Source: Sphingomonas sp. UBA978 (lineage in GTDB: Bacteria > Pseudomonadota > Alphaproteobacteria > Sphingomonadales > Sphingomonadaceae). Taken from it: DNA of 64,000 nt. The position numbers were made by a program, and so were the translations under genes. The notes under the pieces are model-generated. The model saw nothing but the letters and a program-made list of their open reading frames with translations, was not told the origin of the DNA and ran no database searches. The stretch spans positions 274,578 to 338,577 of the forward strand of contig NZ_DBBS01000021.1 of NCBI RefSeq assembly GCF_002292295.1, given 5' to 3'. Shown here piece after piece: positions 33,540 through 41,754 of this stretch (positions are counted from its first letter, which is position 1; every line of letters starts with the position of its first letter).

Positions 33540-35765
33540 TCAGGCCAGCTCGAATTCCTTGCGCTCGCCATTGGTCGAATCGGTCGCCACCCAGACATGG
33601 AAGGTGCCGGGCTCGACCACCCACTGGCCGTCCATCCAAAAGCGCAGATCCTCGCGCGACAGCGTGAAGCGGACCTGCTTCGACTGGCCGGGCGCCAGCG
33701 AGACGCGCTGGAACCCCTTCAGTTCGCGGATCGGCCGGGTGTGGCTCGCAACGACGTCGTGGATGTAGAGCTGCACCACCTCGTCGCCGGCGCGCGTGCC
33801 GGTGTTGGCGACGGTCGCGGTCACTTCGATCCGGTCGCCCATCCGCGTCGGCACGACGACGTTCGACACGGCGAAGCTGGTGTAACTGAGGCCGTGGCCG
33901 AACGGGTACAGCGCCTCGTTTTTGGTTTCGCGATAGCGCGCCTTGTAATCCTGCGCGCCGGTTTCGGGCGCGCCGCGGCCGGTGTTCTTGTGGTTGTAGA
34001 AATAGGGTTGTTGACCGCTGAAATGCGGGAAGCTGGCCGACAGCTTGGCGGACGGATTGACCTCGCCGAACAGCACGTCGGCGATGGCGTTGCCGCTCTC
34101 GGTGCCGAGGAACCAGGTCGCGAGGATCGCGGGCGCATCCTTCACCGCGCCCTCCAGCGCGAGAGCGCGGCCGTGGCGCAGCAGGACGACGACCGGCTTG
34201 CCGGTGGCGGCGAGCGCCTCGGCCAGTGCCATCTGCGCGGGCGGCACGGTGACCGAGACGCGCGCCTGCGCCTCGCCCGACATCAATTGCGTCTCGCCGA
34301 TCGCGAGCAGCACGACATCCGCCCCGCGCGCGGCGGCGACCGCCGCGTCGATGCCGCCGGGGATCGCCGCCTCGACCTCCGACCCCTTCACCACCGTCAC
34401 GTTCGCCTTGCGGTTGCGCAGGCCGGCGGCGATCGAGACGTTCAGCTTTGCGTCCGACATGAATGCCCAGGTGCCAACGACATTCTCGACATCCTCGGCA
34501 AAGGGGCCGACCAGCGCGATTTTGGCGTTCTTCGCCAGCGGCAGGACGTTGCCCTCGTTCTTCAGCAGCACGATCGAGCGCGCGCCCGCCTCGCGGCTCA
34601 GCTTGAGCATCGCGGGGGTCGAGACGCTGGTCCGCTCCGCCTTCTGGCTGACCGATCGATAGGGATTGTCGAACAGGCCGACCTGTTCCTTCAGGTGCAG
34701 CACGCGGCGGACGCCCTCGTCGAGGCGTGCGATCGGCACCTCGCCCTTCTCGACCAGATCGGGCAGCCACAGATTGTAGAGGTTCGACTGCATGGCCATG
34801 TCCATGCCCGCCATGAACGCCTTCTTCGCGGCGTCGCGGCCGTCCTTCGCATAGCCGTGCGCGATCAGCTCCTCGTCCGCGGTATAGTCGCCGACGACCA
34901 TGCCGCCGAACGTCCATTGCCCGCGCAGCAGGTCGGTCATCAGCCAGCGGTTGCCCGACGCGGGCACGCCGTCGATGTCGTTGAACGCGCTCATCAGCGT
35001 CGCGACGCCGGCATCGACCGCCGCCTTGAACGGCGCGAGATGCACCTCGTGCAGCGTCGACGGGCTGATCTCGGTGAAGTTGTACTCCATGCCGCCCGAC
35101 ACCGCGCCATAAGCGGCGAAATGCTTGGCGCAGGCGGCGACGCGGGTCGGGTCCTTGAGATCGGTGCCCTGGAAGCCTCGGACGCGGGCGACGCCGAGTG
35201 CGATGCCGAGATACGGGTCCTCACCCGATCCTTCGGCGACGCGGCCCCAGCGCTGGTCGCGCGCGACGTCGACCATCGGCGCGAAGGTCCAGTGGATGCC
35301 GAGCGCGGTGCTCTCCAGCGCCGCGGCGCGGGCGGTGCGCATCGCGAGGTCGGGATCGAAGGCGCAGGCCTCGGCGATCGGCAGCGGATAGGCGGTGCGC
35401 AGCCCGTGGATGACGTCGCCGGCGAAGATCAGCGGGATCCTGAGCCGCGTCTGCATTGCCGCGTCCTGCGCCGCCTTCGCGCCTGCATAGCCGACGCCGT
35501 TGAACAGCATGCCGATCGCACCCGTCCTGATCCGCGCGAGCTGTTCGCTGGCGCCGCCGGTGGCGAGGCCGGGATTGAACGGCACGCCGATCGGACGGAT
35601 CTGGTCGGAGAAGCACGACAGCTGCCCCGCCTTTTCCTGCGGCGTCATCCGCGCGATCAGGCTTTCGATCCGGTTGCTCTGCGCGAGCACCGGGGCGCCG
35701 AGCGTCAGCCCGGCGATGGTGGCCCCGCCGCTGAGGACCTGACGGCGATCGAGGATGGCGGGCAT
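33540..35765 (-). CDS. bglX: Beta-glucosidase, glycoside hydrolase family 3 (BglX-like), Tat-exported
   Basis: A 741-residue GH3 enzyme. The N-terminus MPAILDRRQVLSGGATIAGL looks like a twin-arginine signal, so it acts in the periplasm. The catalytic domain has the nucleophile aspartate in GGMVVGDYTADEE (about D293) and the KHFAAYGAVSGG substrate loop, followed by the alpha/beta sandwich domain with GRGAPETGAQ and the fibronectin-like C-terminal domain (FPHFSGQQPYFYNHK, VEPGTFHVWVATDSTN). It removes non-reducing beta-glucosyl units from cello- or other oligosaccharides. The start was chosen at the ATG with AGGAG; the longer frame has no signal. Next to a sugar permease on the same strand (40 bases), so a use-and-import pair. 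Confidence 0.9.
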   Translation of the reverse strand: MPAILDRRQVLSGGATIAGLTLGAPVLAQSNRIESLIARMTPQEKAGQLSCFSDQIRPIGVPFNPGLATGGASEQLARIRTGAIGMLFNGVGYAGAKAAQDAAMQTRLRIPLIFAGDVIHGLRTAYPLPIAEACAFDPDLAMRTARAAALESTALGIHWTFAPMVDVARDQRWGRVAEGSGEDPYLGIALGVARVRGFQGTDLKDPTRVAACAKHFAAYGAVSGGMEYNFTEISPSTLHEVHLAPFKAAVDAGVATLMSAFNDIDGVPASGNRWLMTDLLRGQWTFGGMVVGDYTADEELIAHGYAKDGRDAAKKAFMAGMDMAMQSNLYNLWLPDLVEKGEVPIARLDEGVRRVLHLKEQVGLFDNPYRSVSQKAERTSVSTPAMLKLSREAGARSIVLLKNEGNVLPLAKNAKIALVGPFAEDVENVVGTWAFMSDAKLNVSIAAGLRNRKANVTVVKGSEVEAAIPGGIDAAVAAARGADVVLLAIGETQLMSGEAQARVSVTVPPAQMALAEALAATGKPVVVLLRHGRALALEGAVKDAPAILATWFLGTESGNAIADVLFGEVNPSAKLSASFPHFSGQQPYFYNHKNTGRGAPETGAQDYKARYRETKNEALYPFGHGLSYTSFAVSNVVVPTRMGDRIEVTATVANTGTRAGDEVVQLYIHDVVASHTRPIRELKGFQRVSLAPGQSKQVRFTLSREDLRFWMDGQWVVEPGTFHVWVATDSTNGERKEFELA

Positions 35766-35805
35766 GACGGGGTCTCCTGGCGCGTTTCTGTCGTTGCGGA
35801 AACGG

Positions 35806-37200
35806 CTAGACCGCGCGTCCGGTCGGGGCAACCCGCCCGGGCGCATTGCCGAGCCCCAGTTGCTGTTGCATCTGTTCCAGCGGAACGCCTTTGGTCTCCG
35901 GGAAATAGAGCAGCACGACGACGAACTGAAGCGCCATCATCGCCGCGAAGAACAGGAACGGCGCCCCGGCAGAATATGCGGCGACCGCGGGGAAGGCGGC
36001 GGCGATCACCGCATTGAGGCCCCAGTGCGTGCTCGCGCCAACCGCGCTGCCGCGGCTGCGCACCGAGGTCGGGAACACCTCCGAGATATAGACCCAGATG
36101 ACTGCGCCGGTGCTGGGGGCGAAGAAGGCGATGAAGTTGATGAGAGCGGGGAGGAGCAGCCACGAGGGGATCGTGCCGAGCAGCGACAGACCGCCGACGA
36201 GCAGCGATGCGGCCATGCCGAGGCTGCCGACCATCAGTAGCGTCCGGCGGCCCAGCCGGTCGATGAGGAGCATGCCGACGAAGGTAAAGATGCCGTTGAC
36301 GATGCCGATGATGATCGCCTGCACGTCCGCCGACAGTGCGGTCGACGAACGCGAGAAGATGTCGTTGAGATAATAAAGGAACGCGTTGATGCCGGAGAGC
36401 TGGTTGAAGCCGGCGACGAGCATCGCGAGCAGGATCGGCTTGCGGTGCAGGCGCCACGACAGGCGTTCGCCCACCGGCTGTCCGGCGAGGTCGGCGTGAA
36501 CGCCGGCGATCTCGTCGTCCGCCAGCGTACCGGGCATGCCGATACGGGCGAGCGAAGCCTTCGCCTCCGCATCGCGGCCGTGCATGACCAGCCAGCGCGG
36601 GCTGTCGGGGATACGGAACAGCAGGCCCATGAACACCAGCGCCGGCACCGCGGAGATGCCGAGCTTCCACCGCCACGCGACGTCGCCGGGCTCGACCGCG
36701 GCGATGATCGCGTTGGAGACATAGGCGAGCAGGATGCCGAAGATCACCATGAACTGGAAGGCGGCGACGAGCTGGCCGCGGCGCGACGGCGGGGCGATCT
36801 CGGCGATATAGACCGGCGCCAGCACCGACGATCCCCCGACCGCGAGGCCGGCGAGGACACGGAACAGCACCAGCGACCCCCAGTCCCAGGCGAAGGCGCA
36901 GCCGATCGCCGAGACGACGTAGAAGAGCGCGAGGATGCGCAACGTGTCGCGGCTGCCGTAGCGATCGCCGGGAATGCCGGCGAACAGCGCGCCGACCAGC
37001 GTCCCCCACAGCGCCGCCGAGACGGTGATGCCGAGCCAGCCCGGGGTGAGCGCATATTCGCGGGTCAGCGCGTCCGTGACGCCGGAGATGACCGCGGTGT
37101 CGAAGCCGAACAGCAGACCCGCGAGCGCCGCCGTGGCGATACAGGCGAGCAGCCCGGGATTGAGGATCGAGGGCTCGCGGCCGGCTGTCTGCGTCGCCAA
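35806..37200 (-). CDS. MFS sugar porter (XylE/GlcP type)
   Basis: A 464-residue proton-coupled sugar importer. The sugar-porter signatures are FGFDTAVISGVTDAL, the loop GDRYGSRDTLRI, PVYIAEIAPPSRRGQLV and FNQLSGINAFLYYLND; the C-terminus has YFPETKGVPLEQ. Twelve helices are expected. Substrate is probably glucose or xylose. It is upstream of bglX on the same strand with a 40-base gap, so the two are likely co-transcribed and the porter takes up the sugars bglX releases. Confidence 0.92.
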   Translation of the reverse strand: MATQTAGREPSILNPGLLACIATAALAGLLFGFDTAVISGVTDALTREYALTPGWLGITVSAALWGTLVGALFAGIPGDRYGSRDTLRILALFYVVSAIGCAFAWDWGSLVLFRVLAGLAVGGSSVLAPVYIAEIAPPSRRGQLVAAFQFMVIFGILLAYVSNAIIAAVEPGDVAWRWKLGISAVPALVFMGLLFRIPDSPRWLVMHGRDAEAKASLARIGMPGTLADDEIAGVHADLAGQPVGERLSWRLHRKPILLAMLVAGFNQLSGINAFLYYLNDIFSRSSTALSADVQAIIIGIVNGIFTFVGMLLIDRLGRRTLLMVGSLGMAASLLVGGLSLLGTIPSWLLLPALINFIAFFAPSTGAVIWVYISEVFPTSVRSRGSAVGASTHWGLNAVIAAAFPAVAAYSAGAPFLFFAAMMALQFVVVLLYFPETKGVPLEQMQQQLGLGNAPGRVAPTGRAV

Positions 37201-37578
37201 GGCGGGTTCCTTATCTGGTTACCGCGGCACAACGCCCGGGATCGGCGGCGGGGTCAACGGGGTTCGTCGTTCGCTGCGGGGCGGCGACGGCGGCGGCGTC
37301 CGTGCGTCCGTGCGTTGGGGGGAGCCTGTCGCGCTCGATCCGTCGCACGCGATTCGTCGCCCTGGGCTCGTTCCGGGATGACGGGTGGGGCGGGTGTCGC
37401 CGGTCAGTGCATTGCGATGCGCGCGGGGCGCGCACGCGAAAAAGGCGGCCCGTTGCCGGACCGCCCCATCGTGGCTGCATCGCATGGGCCACGCCGTTGG
37501 ACGTGGACGGCTTCGCCGCCCGCGCTGCCCGCCGTGGCCGGTCCCCGGATTGCCGACGCGATCCGGGGGAGCCCGCTT
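37201..37578. other. Intergenic stretch without genes
   Basis: About 380 bases between the sugar porter start and rpsI. I see no protein-like frame. It holds the rpsI terminator hairpin, short repeats of CGTCCGTG, a half-copy of the TTCCGGGATGACGGG palindrome near 37370, and presumably the promoter of the porter-bglX unit, though no convincing -35/-10 pair could be assigned. Confidence 0.6.
37439..37465 (-). terminator. Rho-independent terminator of the rplM-rpsI operon
   Basis: Read on the minus strand, GGCGGTCCG and CGGGCCGCC pair fully (one G-T) around a 4-base loop and are followed by five T. It lies 113 bases after the rpsI stop and is the clearest classical terminator in the window. 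Confidence 0.75.
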
Positions 37579-38127
37579 TTAGCGCTTCGAGAACTGGAAG
37601 CTGCGACGTGCCTTCGCACGGCCGTACTTCTTGCGCTCGACGGTACGGCTGTCGCGGGTCAGGAACCCGGCGGCCTTGACCGGCGCACGCAGGATCGGCT
37701 CGAAGCGGGTCAGCGCCTGGCTGATGCCGTGCTTGACCGCGCCGGCCTGGCCCGAGAGGCCCCCGCCCTTGACGGTGCAGACGACGTCATACTGGCCTTC
37801 GCGCTCGGTGATGCCGAACACCTGGTTGATGACGAGGCGCAGCGTCGGACGCGCGAAATAGACTTCCTGATCGCGACCGTTGATCGTGATCTTGCCCGAA
37901 CCCGGCTTGATCCAGACGCGGGCGACGGCGTCCTTGCGACGGCCGGTCGCATAGGCGCGGCCGAACTTATCGAGGATCTGCTCGCGCAGCGGCGTCGTCG
38001 GCAGGACCTGCACCGGTGCGGCGGGTGCCTCGCCGTCGGTGGTGACGGCCGGCGCCGCGGTCGTCGCCGGTGCCGGCTGCTGCGTCAGCGACGCGAGGTC
38101 GGAAAGGGACTGGCGATTGTCGGTCAT
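37579..38127 (-). CDS. rpsI: 30S ribosomal protein S9
   Basis: A 182-residue S9. The conserved core begins at FGRAYATGRRKDAVARVWI and ends in the invariant C-terminal tail KARRSFQFSKR, which reaches the P-site tRNA. The first 50 or so residues (rich in A, P and T) are an extension absent from E. coli S9 and common in sphingomonads. The start overlaps the rplM stop by one base (TAATG), giving the standard rplM-rpsI operon; a clear terminator lies downstream. Confidence 0.96.
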   Translation of the reverse strand: MTDNRQSLSDLASLTQQPAPATTAAPAVTTDGEAPAAPVQVLPTTPLREQILDKFGRAYATGRRKDAVARVWIKPGSGKITINGRDQEVYFARPTLRLVINQVFGITEREGQYDVVCTVKGGGLSGQAGAVKHGISQALTRFEPILRAPVKAAGFLTRDSRTVERKKYGRAKARRSFQFSKR

Positions 38128-38606
38128 TACGCGCCCACCTTGTTCTTGCGGTTCATGCCCGCGATATCGAGAACTTCCGGGTTCTGAGCTTCGTGCGGAT
38201 GCTCGGTGCCCTTGAAGATGCGCAGGTTGCGCATCTGCTCGCGACCCAGCGGGCCACGCGGGATCATGCGCTCGACGGCCTTTTCGAGAACGCGCTCCGG
38301 GAAGCGGCCTTCGAGAACCTTGGCGGCGGTGACGCCCTTGATGCCGCCGGCATAACCGGTGTGCTTGTAATAGAACTTCTTCTCGGCCTTGTTGGACGTG
38401 AAGCGGATCTTGTCGGCGTTGATGACGATGACGTTGTCACCGCAATCGACGTGCGGGGTGAACGACGTCTTGTGCTTGCCGCGCAGGACATTGGCGATGA
38501 TCGACGCGGTGCGGCCGACCACCAGGTCGGTGGCGTCGATAATGTGCCACTTCTTCTCCACCTCGTGCGGCTTGGCCGACTTGGTGGTCTTCATGAGCGC
38601 CTTCAT
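38127..38606 (-). CDS. rplM: 50S ribosomal protein L13
   Basis: A 159-residue L13, with KKWHIIDATDLVVGRTASII, HVDCGDNVIVINADKIRFT, and VERMIPRGPLGREQMRNLRI, all highly conserved. The ATG giving MKALMKTTKSAKPHEVEK was chosen because GAAAGG precedes it at the right spacing; the next in-frame ATG four codons later is possible. First gene of the rplM-rpsI operon, with a strong leader hairpin upstream that could be a control site. Confidence 0.96.
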   Translation of the reverse strand: MKALMKTTKSAKPHEVEKKWHIIDATDLVVGRTASIIANVLRGKHKTSFTPHVDCGDNVIVINADKIRFTSNKAEKKFYYKHTGYAGGIKGVTAAKVLEGRFPERVLEKAVERMIPRGPLGREQMRNLRIFKGTEHPHEAQNPEVLDIAGMNRKNKVGA

Positions 38607-38634
38607 GGCGTGGACCTTTCGGTTTGAAACGATG

Positions 38635-38658
38635 CACGCCGCCCCGAGGGACGGCGTG
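38635..38658 (-). promoter_or_regulatory. Leader hairpin upstream of rplM
   Basis: CACGCCGTCCC and GGGGCGGCGTG pair over 11 positions (one T-G) around two bases, 29 bases before the rplM start on the coding strand. Its place in the 5' leader of a ribosomal-protein operon suggests autoregulation or attenuation; no T run follows. Confidence 0.4.
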
Positions 38659-38668
38659 ATTGAGTGGG

Positions 38669-38697
38669 CCAATGATCGAATGCGCCCGCGAAGTCAA
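38669..38697 (-). promoter_or_regulatory. Possible promoter of rplM-rpsI
   Basis: On the minus strand TTGACT (38692-38697) is a good -35 element; 17 bases on, CATTGG is a weak -10. It is placed 60 to 90 bases before rplM. Only the -35 is convincing. Confidence 0.35.
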
Positions 38698-38767
38698 GCA
38701 AACCGGGGGTTTGCTGACGGGTAAAATAATACCATGCGGAGCGGGTAATCCCGATCCGGGGGTGCGA

Positions 38768-39805
38768 TCAGGCGGTGCGGCGGCCGCAGGCGTGGGCGGC
38801 GAAGACGGTGGCGATCAGCAGCAGGGCGGCATTGGCCTGATGCGCGACGGCGACGTCGATCTGCACACCGGTCATCAGCGTGGCGATGCCGAGCATGATC
38901 TGGAGCGTGACGAGGCCGACGACCCAGAAGCCCGCCTTCGACCCCGTGCGGGTCGCCGCGACCGCCAGCCAGGTGAGCGCGGCGGCGGCGGCGAAGGCCC
39001 ACCAGCGATGGATGAACTGGACGACGACGGGGTTGTCGACGGCATTGCGCCACGCCGGATCGACCAGCGGCACGCCAGCAGGGAACAGCGCGTCGCCCAT
39101 CAGCGGCCAGCTGGCGAAGGCATAGCCGGCGTCGAGCCCGGCGGTGAACGCGCCATAGACGAGTTGGACGAACAGCAGCGCCAGCGCCGCGACCGCGACG
39201 CGGGTGAGGCGGGCCGGGCAGGACAGCGGATTGCGATGGAGTGCGATCAGGTCGAGCGCGGTCCAGACGATGCCGGCGAGGATGGTCAATGCGGTGAGCA
39301 GATGGACCGCGAGCCGGACATGACTGACGTCGGTCCGCTCCGACAGGCCGGAGGCGACCATCCACCAGCCGATCGCGCCCTGGAACCCGCCGAGCGCGAG
39401 CAGCGCGACCAGCCGCCAGCCATAGCCCGCCGGGATCTGCCGGCGGACGGCGAACCACAGAAGCGGCAGGGCGAAGGCGAGGCCGATGATGCGGCCGAGC
39501 ACGCGGTGCAGATATTCCCAGAAGAAGATGCCCTTGAACCCGGCAAGCGTCATGCCCTGGTTGAAGGCGGCATATTCGGGGATCTTGCGGTAATTGGCGA
39601 ATTCCGCCTGCCAGTCCGCATCGGTCAGCGGCGGGACGATGCCGCTGATCGGTTTCCATGTGGTGATCGACAGGCCCGATTCGGTCAGGCGGGTGATCCC
39701 GCCGATGACGACCATCGCGACGATCAGCCCGGCGACGGCGAACAGCCAGCGCGCGACGCTGTGCGGCCGGGCACGGGAAAGGAAGGCGGCGCTAGGCTGG
39801 AGCAT
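38768..39805 (-). CDS. ctaA: Haem A synthase (COX15/CtaA)
   Basis: A 345-residue inner-membrane protein with about eight helices that oxidises haem O to haem A for cytochrome aa3 oxidase. Signatures are GGITRLTESGLSITTWKPISG, written here as GGITRLTESG and LSITTWKPISG, the haem-ligand histidine in WEYLHRVLGRIIGL, the second in VHLLTALTI, and FIHRWWAFAAA and VAHQANAALLL for the C-terminal half. The start was set at the ATG giving MLQPSAAFLSRARP; the longer open frame is arginine/proline rich and not part of the protein. Confidence 0.93.
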   Translation of the reverse strand: MLQPSAAFLSRARPHSVARWLFAVAGLIVAMVVIGGITRLTESGLSITTWKPISGIVPPLTDADWQAEFANYRKIPEYAAFNQGMTLAGFKGIFFWEYLHRVLGRIIGLAFALPLLWFAVRRQIPAGYGWRLVALLALGGFQGAIGWWMVASGLSERTDVSHVRLAVHLLTALTILAGIVWTALDLIALHRNPLSCPARLTRVAVAALALLFVQLVYGAFTAGLDAGYAFASWPLMGDALFPAGVPLVDPAWRNAVDNPVVVQFIHRWWAFAAAAALTWLAVAATRTGSKAGFWVVGLVTLQIMLGIATLMTGVQIDVAVAHQANAALLLIATVFAAHACGRRTA

Positions 39806-39885
39806 GCGAGCGCGATACACCCGCCGCCGCCACGCGCCAAGCGTCAAGCCGTGCGCAGGGGAGTGCGTGGGGGGAGAGAGAGCCG

Positions 39886-40761
39886 ATGCTACCGGGATTG
39901 ATCGCACTGATGTTGCAGGCGGCGGCGAACGGGCCGATCCCGCCACCGCCCGAGCCACCGCCGCTGCACGGCGCATCGGTGAGCATGACCTGTCCGGTGG
40001 GTGGCGAGCCGTTCAGCGCGTGGCGGGTCAGTCATTACAGCACGTTCGGTGCTCGACCCGATGGCAAGCCATACAGCTATATGCCGTTTCCGTTTCCGTT
40101 GCCGGAATGTCCCGGCAACACACTGCTCGTTTTCGGCACGTTCAGCCCGGCCGAGATCGAACGCCTGACGCCTGTCGTTGCCAGTCAGGACTATCAGCGG
40201 CTGCGGGGTGTCGAGACGCCATATTATCGCGCCGCCTGGCTCGCCACCGCCATCGGACGTCCCGAAAGCGAGGCGCTCGGACTCCTTCTGACCGCGACGT
40301 GGGAGGCCAAGGACGAACCCGGCGGGGACCCGGGACGGGCAAGGCGGTATCAGGCGGCATTCGCGAAACGGGTGGCCGCGATGCCGGATACCGGTGAGGC
40401 GAAGGATAGAGGGTGGCTTCAGGCGCGCGCCGCCAATACGTTCAGGGAATTGGGTGACTTTCGTGCTGCCGAGGCCATGCGGCAGCGGGCGATCGCGACG
40501 TTTCGCGGCATGACGGACCCGGCGGGTTGGGACGGCTTCCTCGTCGGGCTGGGGCCCGCGATCGCCCGTGGCGACGCGACCTCGGAGCCGCTCGACCTTC
40601 TCCCCAAGTCCGAGGCTGCGATGCGATGCGCGGGCGAACCCGATCATCTCAGCGCCTTCGATCGTGGTGTCTGCGCGACGCCGGCGATAGCCGACATGGT
40701 TGCCACCTTTCGAAAGAACGAGGCCGAGCGCCATCAGGCGGCGCAAAAAACAACGATGTGA
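39886..40761 (+). CDS. Protein of unknown function with Cys-containing N-terminal region and helical C-terminus
   Basis: A 291-residue protein, possibly exported (MLPGLIALMLQAAANG is a short hydrophobic start). The N-terminal part has VSMTCPVGGEPFSAW and FPFPLPECPGNTLLVFG, two CP motifs that could bind a metal and that recall the start of DUF2225-type proteins. The C-terminal part is helical and repeat-like (RARRYQAAFAKRVAAMPDT, ARAANTFRELGDFRAAEAMR), like TPR units. I do not recognise the gene. Its stop overlaps the Zur-like box of the following merC-zur operon. Confidence 0.65.
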   Translation: MLPGLIALMLQAAANGPIPPPPEPPPLHGASVSMTCPVGGEPFSAWRVSHYSTFGARPDGKPYSYMPFPFPLPECPGNTLLVFGTFSPAEIERLTPVVASQDYQRLRGVETPYYRAAWLATAIGRPESEALGLLLTATWEAKDEPGGDPGRARRYQAAFAKRVAAMPDTGEAKDRGWLQARAANTFRELGDFRAAEAMRQRAIATFRGMTDPAGWDGFLVGLGPAIARGDATSEPLDLLPKSEAAMRCAGEPDHLSAFDRGVCATPAIADMVATFRKNEAERHQAAQKTTM

Positions 40762-40775
40762 TGTTGTAACCTGCT
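40759..40775. promoter_or_regulatory. Candidate Zur box before merC-zur
   Basis: GTGATGTTGTAACCTGC resembles the alphaproteobacterial Zur operator GTAATGTTATAACATTAC, with the ATGTT-x-TAAC core intact. It lies 28 bases before the MerC start, so it would give autoregulation of zur. The consensus is from memory. Confidence 0.45.
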
Positions 40776-40802
40776 GCGCCCCGGCCTAGATGGTCGCTAC
40801 GG

Positions 40803-41195
40803 ATGCCCCAGATGACTCACCCCGTACGCCGCCTCGGCTGGGCCGGCCTCGACCGCGCGGCGATTGCGCTGTCGGGGCTGTGCGTCGTCCATTGTCTGGC
40901 GAGTGCGGTGCTGCTGGCGATGCTGTCGGCGGCGGGCGGGTTGCTGCTCAATCCGCTGTTCCACGAAGTCGGGCTGACGATCGCGATCCTGCTCGGCGCG
41001 ATCGCGCTGGGGCGGGGCGTGATGGAGCATGGCTATGTCATGCCGGCGGCGATGGGCGCGTTCGGGCTCGGGATCATGGCGGGGGCGATGACGCTGCCGC
41101 ACGAGGGCGGCGGCGGGGCGGAGACGCTGTGGACGGTGATCGGCGTCGGCCTGCTCGCCTTCGGCCACGACCTCAACCGGCGCGCGGTCGTCTGA
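40803..41195 (+). CDS. MerC-domain membrane protein
   Basis: A 130-residue inner-membrane protein with four predicted helices (ALSGLCVVHCLASAVLLAML, LTIAILLGAIALG, YVMPAAMGAFGLGIMAGAM, VIGVGLLAFGHDL). The CVVHC motif in the first helix is the metal-binding pair of the MerC family. Linkage just before a zur gene and a candidate Zur box suggests a role in zinc or other divalent-metal handling and not mercury resistance. The gene is the first of a two-gene unit with zur (41 bases apart). Confidence 0.82.
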   Translation: MPQMTHPVRRLGWAGLDRAAIALSGLCVVHCLASAVLLAMLSAAGGLLLNPLFHEVGLTIAILLGAIALGRGVMEHGYVMPAAMGAFGLGIMAGAMTLPHEGGGGAETLWTVIGVGLLAFGHDLNRRAVV

Positions 41196-41236
41196 CGCGG
41201 CTTGCCGTGGGCCGCGCGGCTCCCTAAATTTGACCT

Positions 41237-41701
41237 ATGGCCCATGCGCATCACACCCATCACGAACCGCAGGGCGACGACCTGACCAGGGCCGCGCAGG
41301 CGACGCTGGAAAAATCCGGCGAACAATGGACGCAGATGCGCGCCAACGTGTTCGAGGCGCTGGCCGGATTCGCCAAGCCGGCGAGCGCCTATGACATCGC
41401 CGAGGCGCTGTCGAAGCGCGAGGGGCGGCGCGTCGCCGCCAACAGCATCTATCGCATCCTCGACGTCTTCGTCGCCTCCAACCTCGCCCGGAAGGTCGAG
41501 AGCTCGAACGCCTATGTCGCCAACGCGCACCCCGACTGCCTGCACGATTGCATCTTCCTGGTGTGCGATTCCTGTGGACAGACGGTGCATCTGGACGACG
41601 ACGTGGTGACGCGTGGCGTCAGGAATGCCGCGCAAGCCGCTGGATTCTCTCCGGTTCGTCCGGTCATCGAGGTGCGGGGAAAATGCGCCGACTGTGGTTG
41701 A
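41237..41701 (+). CDS. zur: Fur-family transcription regulator, Zur type
   Basis: A 154-residue Fur-superfamily protein. The His-rich start MAHAHHTHHEPQG is followed by a winged helix (QMRANVFEALAGFAKPASAY, RVAANSIYRILDVFVASNLA), then the dimer/metal domain with HPDCLHDCIFLVCDSCGQ and the final GKCADCG. The CxxC pairs bind structural zinc. The NSIYRIL recognition helix matches Zur more than Fur. In zinc-replete cells Zur represses uptake genes; candidate sites in the window are its own promoter and the ZnuD-like receptor. Confidence 0.88.
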   Translation: MAHAHHTHHEPQGDDLTRAAQATLEKSGEQWTQMRANVFEALAGFAKPASAYDIAEALSKREGRRVAANSIYRILDVFVASNLARKVESSNAYVANAHPDCLHDCIFLVCDSCGQTVHLDDDVVTRGVRNAAQAAGFSPVRPVIEVRGKCADCG

Positions 41702-41754
41702 TCGGGCGTTCGCCGACAATCGACACGTTCCGACTTAGCGCGTAGACGGGCCCG

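Noticed and set aside
33597..36017. 806-codon + frame opposite the glucosidase and porter
   Set aside because: Mirror frame of GH3 and MFS genes; no start signal or domain.
40803..41195. Mercury-resistance locus
   Set aside because: Only the MerC domain is present, without merA, merT or merR, and it is coupled to zur.
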